A stretch of 64,000 nt of DNA, taken from Plotosus lineatus. Lineage: Eukaryota; Chordata; Actinopteri; Siluriformes; Plotosidae. Where the stretch lies: assembly GCA_024760905.1 (NCBI GenBank), contig CM045734.1:39545564-39609563 (forward strand), read 5' to 3'. Shown here in pieces: positions 57,365-64,000 of the stretch. Position numbers and translations under genes: made by a program. Under the pieces are notes generated by a model. That model did no database searches, was not told the origin of the DNA, and saw only the letters and a list, made by a program, of their open reading frames with translations. Each line of letters begins with the position of its first letter. The first letter of the stretch is position 1.

Positions 57365-58045
57365 GAAGCAGGGTAGCACCGTGGTTAACAGGTGTGCCTC
57401 ACTGCAAGGTGGTTCTGGGTTTAAGTCCCAGACTTGTGCGTTTATGTGGAGTTGGCAGGTTCCTCATATGCCTGCGTGGATTTCCACCCACAGTCGAAAG
57501 ACATGTGTAGTAGGCCAGCTGGCTGTTCCAAATGGACCCTAGGTGTGGATGGTGAGAGATTTCCTTTCGGCTTTTTTCGCTTTATCAGGGGTCGCCACAG
57601 CGTATGATTCACACGTTTGATTTGGCATAGGTTTTCACGTCGGATGCCCTTCCTGACACAACCCTTTAGCAAGGGACAGAAACACGCTGACGGGTTTGCG
57701 GTTACTCTTTACGAAAGTCAGCAATGGTTCTTTTACATGAACCTCTCACCAGAGACAGCGAGAGACATGGTCCGCCTTTGATAACCCAGTTCGCTGCACT
57801 TGGGGGGGGGGGGGGGCAGTGACAACCCTGTGGAGAGTGGGACTCGAACCCCCAACCTGAGGATCAGCGATCCAGTCCTATACGACTAGACCACCGCTGC
57901 CCCTAATGGTAGTGTGAATAATTGTGCATGTGTGTTGGCCCTGCAGTGGTCTGGCAAGCTGTTCAGGGAGTACCCGGCCATCATTCAATGTTGGCTGGGC
58001 GAGGCACCAGCCTCCCTGCCACCCTAGTAGAATTAAGTGGTTTGT
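57365..58045 (+). mobile_element. V-SINE-like copy split by a SINE
   Basis: Head AAGCAGGGTAGCACCGTGG and middle to GACCCTAGGTGTGGATGGT at 57553, resuming near 57905 with the tail GGCCCTGCAGTGGTCTGGC...AGTAGAATTAAGTGG. Confidence 0.75.
57556..57904 (-). mobile_element. tRNA-derived SINE, RTE-type tail, nested in a V-SINE
   Basis: Minus-strand full-length copy with tail TTTCCTTTCGGC... and head GGGGCAGCGGTGGTCTAGTCG. The flanks GGATGGTGAGAG and TAATGGTAGTG suggest an imperfect target duplication. Confidence 0.85.
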
Positions 58046-58049
58046 CAAA

Positions 58050-58200
58050 TGGGAGAGTGATTCATTTATCAGGATAAAGGTGGTTAAAAAAATGGAGGAA
58101 AATTTAAGGATGTGTAAATTAACATATAAATAGAATCAGCAGACTTATCTCATGTGTTCTTCCTCCAAATGAAAAGGATCACTGTACTGACTCAGGCAGT
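58050..58200. other. Spacer, nothing recognised
   Basis: AT-rich. No supported feature. Confidence 0.3.
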
Positions 58201-58362
58201 TTATGGCTGTTTCACATAGACTGCAGATGAAAAAATATAATCACCATCAGCAATACTACATGTCCTTATATATTTTAGTAATTCTCCAATATTCTGGAGC
58301 AAAGGATTTCTATCCTTAAAGAAAAAACTAGTGTGCAAAGGACATGGATTATTCTTTCTGAC
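58201..58362 (-). CDS. Candidate terminal exon of an unidentified gene
   Basis: A CGCTCTCCAG acceptor precedes a 54-codon minus-strand frame that ends with TAA: NPCPLHTSFFFKDRNPLLQN, IGELLKYIRTCSIADGDYIF. Not recognised as a known family or transposon. It may be chance; the border and length are the only support. Confidence 0.25.
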   Translation of the reverse strand, partial: VRKNNPCPLHTSFFFKDRNPLLQNIGELLKYIRTCSIADGDYIFSSAVYVKQP

Positions 58363-58744
58363 CTGGAGAGCGGACGTATTAAGCATTTGCATGTTTGACT
58401 CTGTGATCAGATATGTGAGATTAAAAAGAAAAAAGAAAAGGTTTCATGGCTGAAGATAATTATTTCATGGGAACAAAACAGACAGGACAAAACCAAATCA
58501 AAACAAAACAAAACAAACTGTGTGTGCCAACTCAAATAATTTGTTTTAGAACAAACACGACAAGTATTAACAGTAGATGCTGGAAGTATTTTAAGCAACA
58601 AATGGTCAAGTGTATTTTTAAACTGAATTTAAAATAGAACGAAGCTGCTGTTGAGACACAACTTCTGAAAAGCATTTTCCGAATTTGTAGTGACAATAAT
58701 ATATTTTGATTAATTTTTTCGATGCATACTAGGTTTATACTTAG

Positions 58745-58988
58745 AGAGTTTTCCTTTCAGTTTTTTCCCTTTTTCAGGGGTCGCCACAGCAAATCATCCG
58801 CACATTTGATTTGGTATAGGTTTTTACGTCGGATGGCCTTCCTGACACAACCCTTTAGTAAGGGTTTCTGTAAACACGCTGAAGGCTTTGCAGCTACATT
58901 TTACGAAAGTCAGCAATGGTTCTTTTACAGCCTCACACAATAGACAGCGAGAGACATGGCCCGCCTTTGATAACCCAGTTAGCTGCAC
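58745..58988 (-). mobile_element. SINE, RTE-type tail, truncated in the hairpin loop
   Basis: Minus-strand copy from tail (TTTTCCTTTCAGTTTTTTCCC) to ACCCAGTTAGCTGCA, where it stops without a tRNA head. No target duplication seen. Confidence 0.78.
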
Positions 58989-59033
58989 AAAATAGATGCT
59001 ATGGTACTACAGTACTGCCGCAGCAAAAAGGAA

Positions 59034-59552
59034 TACAAGGAGCCCTCGCTACTTTGCGTTTCAATTCATGCGTCTTCAGTGCATCGCATTTTTTTTTTTA
59101 AATATTCATCGAATTAAAAAATAAGGAAATTAAGGAAGAATAGGGGAACAAGTTGAGGAAAATGCTGCAAAACAAGGTCAATTGTGCAAAAAAACAAAAC
59201 AAAAAAAACCTAAACCAACACAAAACAAAAAACAACCCAGAACCCCCATCAAAGCTAGTTACATTGTTGTGAGGTGCGCATCTAAGTGTGTGCCCGTGCC
59301 TTTGCGTGCGTGCGCGCGCGTCTGTATGTGTGTGTATTTATATTTTATTTGCATCTTATGCATTATTTTTTAATGTTTAAGTGATATTATAAACATTTAT
59401 AGCATTGAATATGTATTTATTGATATTATATACACATACATGTATGTATACGCCGGTCGAGGGGGGGGGGGGGGTTGATCCTACTTCGTGGATTTCGATG
59501 GTCGTGTGAGGATCTTGGTCCCAACTAATTGCAGAAAGTGAGGGATCCCTGT
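59034..59552 (+). mobile_element. CAGGGATCCCTCG-type TIR element
   Basis: From GGAGCCCTCGCTACTTTGCG to GTGAGGGATCCCTG (followed by TA), with the shared interior AAAACAAGGTCAATTGTGC and ATTGATATTATATACACATA. Length about 520 bp. Confidence 0.82.
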
Positions 59553-59554
59553 AT

Positions 59555-59890
59555 TTCCAGTTTGAGCTGAGCTGAATTGATCTTTATGAGGTCTATGTCA
59601 TTAATATCGTTAACAGGTACAGTTTAGCATTCTAGTTTATTCTTTGGTTAATTACTCTGGGAGAAACCTTAACGGTTATATACAATAATTCCATAAAAGA
59701 GGGCTTTTCTTTGAAGGAAAAGTTCGAGATCCCAGGACCCTCTTCGAGTTCCTGTATCCAGAGTCCCTTTAAAATGCTTATAAGTCTCCTAGGGCTCCTC
59801 AGAGTAGATTTACGCCATTAACGCTATTTAAATGTGTACATAAAAAAGTTTTGTATTTATTTTATACATAGTGCTATCGACTACTTAACT
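59555..59890. other. Spacer, nothing recognised
   Basis: AT-rich. No supported feature. Confidence 0.35.
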
Positions 59891-59941
59891 TTTTACCAAA
59901 TTTACACTTCTTCTTTCTTCTTTTCCTTTCGGCTGTTCCCT

Positions 59942-60577
59942 TCAGGGGTCGCCACAGCAAATGATCTGCCTCCATCTCTCCCTATCCTCTGCATCTTCTA
60001 CTCTTACTCCAACGACCTTCATGTCCGCCTTCACCGCATCCATAAATGTTCTCTTTGGTCTTCCTCTGGGCCTTTTGCCTGGTAGTTCCAACCTCAGCAT
60101 CCTACTACCAATATACTCACTATCCCTCCTCTGTACATGTCCAAACCATCTCAATCTAGCCTCTCTGACTTTGTCTCCAAAACATCTAACATGTGCTGTC
60201 CCTCTGATGTACTCATTTCTGATCCTATCCATCCTCGTTACTCCCAAAGAGAAGCTCAACATTTTCATCTCTGCTACCTCCAACTCTGACTCCTGTCTTT
60301 TCCCCAGGGCCACTGTCTCTAAACCATACAACATTGCTGGCCTCATCACCGTCTTGTACACTTTTCCCTTCATTCTTGCCGATACTCTCCTATCACACAT
60401 CACACCGGACACTTTTCTCCATCCATTCCAACCTGCCTGTATGCGCTTCTTCACCTCTTTTCCACACTCTCCATTGCTCTGGATTGTTGAGCCTAAGTAC
60501 TTAAAATCCTCCACCTTCTTTATCTCTGCCCCCTGTAACCTCAAAGTTCCTCTTGGGTCCTTGTCGTTCACACACAT
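59942..60577 (-). CDS. RTE C-terminal region, frame-shifted continuation
   Basis: 211 codons overlapping the upstream frame by 10 bases. Contains KVEDFKYLGSTIQSNGECGK, MLYGLETVALGKRQE, LRWFGHVQRRDSEYIG and ends CGDP within the 3' tail. It is the C-terminal part of the same ancestral protein; compared with the other copies (SLSKT), four bases appear lost at the junction. It has no separate role. Confidence 0.9.
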   Translation of the reverse strand: MCVNDKDPRGTLRLQGAEIKKVEDFKYLGSTIQSNGECGKEVKKRIQAGWNGWRKVSGVMCDRRVSARMKGKVYKTVMRPAMLYGLETVALGKRQESELEVAEMKMLSFSLGVTRMDRIRNEYIRGTAHVRCFGDKVREARLRWFGHVQRRDSEYIGSRMLRLELPGKRPRGRPKRTFMDAVKADMKVVGVRVEDAEDRERWRQIICCGDP

Positions 60578-62739
60578 GTATTCTGTCTAAGACTAACCTT
60601 CAATCCCCTCCTTTCCAGGGCATACCTCCACCTCTCTAGATTTTCCTCCACTTGGTCTCTGCTCTCACTACAGATCACGATGTCATCTGCAAACATCATA
60701 GTCCATGGAGATTCTTGTGTAACCTCGTCTGTTAGCCTGTCCATCACCATAGCAAACAAGAAGGGGCTGAGAGCTGACCCTTGATGCAGTCCCACCTCCA
60801 CCTTGAATTCGTCGGTCACACCGACAGCACACCTCACCACTGTCTTACATCTCTCATACATGTCCTGCACCACTCTAACATACTTCTCTGTCACTCCAGA
60901 CTTCCTCATACAATACCACAGTTCTTCTCTCGGCACCCTGTCATATGCTTTCTCCAGATCCAGCTCCTTCTGACCTTCTCTGTACTTCTCTATTAACATC
61001 CTCAAAGCAAACACTGCATCTGTGGTGCTCTTTCTTGGCATGAAACCAAACTGTTGTTCACAAATGCTGACCTCTGCCCTTTGTCTTGCTTCCACCATTC
61101 TTTCACATAGCTTCATTGTATGGCTCATCAACTTTATCCCTCTGTAGTTGCCACAACTCTGTACATCTCCCTTGTTCTTAAAAATGGGTACAAGGACACT
61201 TCTCCATTCCTCTGGCATCTGCTCACTTTCTAAGACCTTGTTGAATATTCTTGTCAGAAAATCTACTGCTACCTCCCCTAGACACTTCCATACCTCAACT
61301 GGTATGTCATCAGGGCCAACTGCCTTTCCACTCTTCATCCTCTTCAATGCCCTCCTCACTTCTCCTTTACTAATCTTTGCTACTTCCTGCTCCTCAACGG
61401 TCACCCCTTCTACTCTTTTTTCTCTCTCATTTTCCTCATTCATCAGCTCTTCAAAGTACTCTTTCCATCTTCCCAGCACACTTCTGTCATCAGTCAATAC
61501 ATTTCCCTCTCTGTCCTTTATCACTCTAACTTGCTGCACGTCTTTCCCATCTCTATTTCTCTGCTGTGCTAACCTGTATAGATCATTTTCTCCCTCCTTA
61601 CTGTTCAACCTATCATACAAGTCATCATACGCCCTCTGTTTGGCCTTTGACACTGCTAGCTTCGCCTTACACTGTGTCTCCCTGTACTCCTGTTTACTCT
61701 CTTCGGTCCTCTCAATGTCCCACTTCTTCTTGGCTAACCTCTTCTTTTGTACACACTCCTGCACTTCCTCATTCCACCACCAAGTTTCCTTATCTACTTT
61801 CCTTCCAGAGGACACACCAAGTACTCTCCTACCGGTCTCCCTGATCACATTGGCTGTGGTTGTCCAGTCCTCTGGAAGCACTTCCTGACTACCCAAAGCC
61901 TGTTTCAACTCCTCCTTGAAGACAACACCACACTCTTCCTTTTTCAGCTTCCACCACTTTGTCTTCTGCTCTGCCTTTGCCTTTTTCACCTTTCTCACCA
62001 TCAGTGTCATCCTGCACACCACCATCCTATGCTGTTTGGCAACACTCTCACCCACTACTACTTTGCAGTCACTGACTTCTTTCAAATTACATCGCCTACA
62101 CAAGATGTAGTCTACCTGTATGCTCTTACCTCCGCTTTCATAAGTCACCCTATGCTTCTGTTTCTTCTTGAAGAAAGTATTCACCACAGCCATTTCCATC
62201 CTTTTTGCAAAATCGATCAACATCTGTCCTTCTGTGTTCCTGTCCTGGATACCAAACCTGCCCATCACTTCCTTGTCCCCTCTGTTGCCTGCACCAACAT
62301 GTCCATTGTAGTCTGCTCCAATGACCACTCTTTCACCTCTGGGGGTACTCTGCATCACTTCATCTAACTCACTCCAGAATCTCTCCTTCTCTTCTAGCTT
62401 ACATCCTGCCTGTGGGGCATAAGCACTAACAACATTGACCATCACGCCTTCAATTTCTAACTTGAGACTCATCACGCTGTCTGACACTCTTTTCACTTCT
62501 AGAACATTCCTGACAAACCCCTCCTTCAAGATGACTCCTACTCCATTTCTCTTCCCATCCACACCATTATAAACCAGTTTAAACCCTGCTCCTAAGCTTC
62601 TAGCCTTGCTACCTTTCCACCTTGTCTCCTGAACACACAGTATGTCCACCTTCCTCCTCTGCATCATGTCAGCCAGCTCCCTATCTTTTCCTTCCATAGT
62701 TCCAACATTCAAAGTCCCTACTCTCAGTCCTAGGCTCAC
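60568..62739 (-). CDS. RTE endonuclease/reverse transcriptase, N-terminal 723 residues
   Basis: The product nicks target DNA and reverse-transcribes element RNA at the nick. The endonuclease domain (about 1-240) shows LRVGTLNVGTMEG (Asn11), CVQETRWKG (Glu38), GADYNGHVG, and KQHRM near its end. The reverse transcriptase (about 430-720) shows GNYRGIKLM, DLEKAYDRVP, VGLHQGSALSP and MMFADDIVICS (Asp685, Asp686). About five residues before DLEKAYD that other copies carry seem to be missing. The frame stops at 60568 after a small deletion near 60585 moves the rest into the next frame. Probably inactive, but recently so. Confidence 0.93.
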   Translation of the reverse strand: MSLGLRVGTLNVGTMEGKDRELADMMQRRKVDILCVQETRWKGSKARSLGAGFKLVYNGVDGKRNGVGVILKEGFVRNVLEVKRVSDSVMSLKLEIEGVMVNVVSAYAPQAGCKLEEKERFWSELDEVMQSTPRGERVVIGADYNGHVGAGNRGDKEVMGRFGIQDRNTEGQMLIDFAKRMEMAVVNTFFKKKQKHRVTYESGGKSIQVDYILCRRCNLKEVSDCKVVVGESVAKQHRMVVCRMTLMVRKVKKAKAEQKTKWWKLKKEECGVVFKEELKQALGSQEVLPEDWTTTANVIRETGRRVLGVSSGRKVDKETWWWNEEVQECVQKKRLAKKKWDIERTEESKQEYRETQCKAKLAVSKAKQRAYDDLYDRLNSKEGENDLYRLAQQRNRDGKDVQQVRVIKDREGNVLTDDRSVLGRWKEYFEELMNEENEREKRVEGVTVEEQEVAKISKGEVRRALKRMKSGKAVGPDDIPVEVWKCLGEVAVDFLTRIFNKVLESEQMPEEWRSVLVPIFKNKGDVQSCGNYRGIKLMSHTMKLCERMVEARQRAEVSICEQQFGFMPRKSTTDAVFALRMLIEKYREGQKELDLEKAYDRVPREELWYCMRKSGVTEKYVRVVQDMYERCKTVVRCAVGVTDEFKVEVGLHQGSALSPFLFAMVMDRLTDEVTQESPWTMMFADDIVICSESRDQVEENLERWRYALERRGLKVSLRQNTCV

Positions 62740-63065
62740 GCATTTCCTCTTCTCTCTCTGCCTACGGACACGCCTCCCGCCTCTCCTTCTTCAACGTCTT
62801 CGACCAACAGTAGTCCAATTTCCATCAGCACCCTGTTGGTTGACAGCACTGATGGCGGTCGTTGTTAACCCGGGCCTCGACCGATCCGGTATGAATTCTG
62901 TATTGATCATTTGCATTTTTTAAATGTGGCAGAAGTTTTACGCCGGATGCCCTTCCTGTCGCAACCCTCTGCATTTATCCGGGCTTGGGAGATCATAAGG
63001 GGAGAGACACTGGTTAGTGCCCCGTGCCCCCCCCCCCCCCCCCCCCGCCTCATGGCTGCATTTTT

Positions 63066-63398
63066 TTTGATGGATATTATTTCTAGACTCACTATTTATG
63101 ACTTGGTGTGGATACTAAGCAATTATTGAATAAAGCAAAGTCTGATTATGGAGAATTATTCAGATTGTGAGGGTGTGAGATAATGTGAGCTGAGGTGGAT
63201 AATACCATCCGGGCAGCAGATGACACCCACCGAGATCAAATCCACAGGAAAGCTGTGTTGCCGGTGTGAGTCAGTCAGAGGTGCCTCATGCTAATCCCTG
63301 CTAACAGCATTTCTGAATTTTCTTAACAAATTCCATGAACAAAATACAGATGGACTTAAAGTATTTGATGGTAGGAATGTATATTTTATTATCAGGCA
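63066..63398. other. 3' flank of the candidate terminal exon
   Basis: AT-rich. A TTTATT (AATAAA on minus) at 63385-63390 lies just past the stop codon of the exon at 63399. Confidence 0.4.
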
Positions 63399-63491
63399 TT
63401 AGACATTTGTTCCAACAAATGTGACGATCAGCTTGTTGCGAGGCAGGCCTTGAGTCTTGAGAATGGACTGCCATTTTCCCACCAGTGTTGT
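63399..63491 (-). CDS. Terminal coding exon of an unidentified gene
   Basis: A long pyrimidine tract (TATTCCTCCTCTTCCCCATC then TCCCAG) is followed by a 31-codon frame TTLVGKWQSILKTQGLPRNK, LIVTFVGTNV, stop. AATAAA lies about 10 bases after the stop. The splice acceptor is textbook quality and codon use looks coding. The rest of the gene would lie beyond the right edge. I do not recognise the protein. Confidence 0.55.
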   Translation of the reverse strand, partial: TTLVGKWQSILKTQGLPRNKLIVTFVGTNV

Positions 63492-63654
63492 CTGGGAGAT
63501 GGGGAAGAGGAGGAATAGACATCAAATCAAAAAAATATAAAATAAAATTATAGATATATTAATTACTACTGACAGCACTATTGGCTGGTGGACATTTGGG
63601 CTATCATTTTGGTGGTTGCTAAGGGGTGAACAGGTGGAGCCATCTGCCATGGGG
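63492..63654. other. Intron sequence before the terminal exon
   Basis: AT-rich; contains the pyrimidine tract of the exon at 63399-63491. Nothing else recognised. Confidence 0.35.
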
Positions 63655-64000
63655 TGTAGCCTTCTTTTCCTTTTGGCTGTTCCCTTTTTCTCATGGGCCA
63701 CCACAGCAAATCATTTGCATCCATCATATTAATGACTCGCATGTTTGATTTGGCATAGGTTTTTATGTTGGATGCCCTTCCTGACGCAACCTTTCGCAAG
63801 GGGCGGAAACACGCTGAAGGCTATGCAGCTACTCTTGTCGAAAGTTAGCACTGGTTCTTTGACATGCCTTACACCATAGACAGTGAGAGACATGGCTGGC
63901 CTTTGATAACCCAGTTTGTTGCACTGGGGGGGGGGGGGGGGCAGTGACAACCTCGTGGAGCGTGAGACTCAAACCCCCAACCTTAGGATCAGCAATCAAG
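63655..64000 (-). mobile_element. tRNA-derived SINE, RTE-type tail, cut by the window end
   Basis: Minus strand from TTCCTTTTGGCTGTTCCC to the B-box region GGTTTGAGTC at the right edge; the rest of the head lies outside. A C-run variant (GGGGGGGG) marks the head-body junction. Confidence 0.88.

Larger units (their letters stand above)
59897..63065 (-). mobile_element. Nearly full-length RTE-clade LINE
   Basis: Minus strand, about 3.17 kb: a 5'UTR (62740-63065) ending at GGCTGCAT, one long frame, a second overlapping frame, and the tail CGACCCCTGAAGGGAACAGCC...AAGAAGAAAGAAG. Of the copies here it alone has both ends and the whole coding region. A C-run lies at 63029-63046. No clear target duplication was found. 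Confidence 0.95.

Noticed and set aside
61148..61888. A 246-codon plus-strand open frame
   Set aside because: Antisense shadow of the RTE reverse transcriptase. The same composition bias gives similar shadows at 9158, 31381, 54293 and 59961.

Overview
The window looks like teleost fish genomic DNA. It is AT-rich and intron-rich, full of (CA)n, (CT)n and (TA)n microsatellites, and packed with fish-type transposable elements: a tRNA-headed SINE whose tail matches a local RTE-clade LINE, V-SINE-like copies, Tc1/mariner, Tigger-like and hAT elements, and one LTR with a tRNA-Pro-type primer binding site. I see no bacterial operons, true tRNA or rRNA genes, or CRISPR arrays. Homology statements come from memory of the families, because no search could be run.

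Layout. 0-8.4 kb: two same-strand copies of an asteroid/ASTE1-like (XPG/FEN-type nuclease) gene. The left copy (748-1842, minus) is a decayed pseudogene. The right copy (6290-8197, minus) is an intact 635-codon frame. Homology continues into their 5' flanks, so this is a segmental duplication. The left copy was later split by a 1.45-kb terminal-inverted-repeat element (1843-3289) that carries fragments of an unfamiliar coding sequence. 9.9-28.5 kb: scattered plus-strand coiled-coil exons whose order and sequence match CCDC158, with many in-frame stops and frameshifts. 28.9-33.7 kb: six minus-strand exons of a FAM47E-like gene, also broken by stops and a homopolymer frameshift. The two face each other tail to tail, the same convergent arrangement as CCDC158 and FAM47E on human 4q21, so this is conserved synteny with both genes apparently decayed. 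STBD1, which lies between them in human, is not seen.

34-64 kb is almost wholly transposable elements: three Tigger-like TIR elements with TA target duplications, a hAT element nested in a SINE, an LTR, a degraded endonuclease/reverse-transcriptase LINE (46.6-49.75 kb), several truncated RTE copies, and a nearly full-length RTE (59.9-63.07 kb) with a 723-residue frame. One short, well-formed terminal exon of an unidentified minus-strand gene sits at 63399-63491.

How it fits together: the only intact cellular reading frame recognised is the ASTE1-like gene. Much of the remainder is a readable record of retrotransposition. The SINE shares its 3' end with the RTE and was probably moved by its machinery. 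Target-site duplications allow insertion order to be read at many places. Several SINE copies are truncated at one internal hairpin, and the same SINE body carries two alternative 3' tails. I found no convincing new multi-gene system; the strongest new observations are the hidden CCDC158/FAM47E pair, the ASTE1 duplication with its passenger element, and the SINE architecture.
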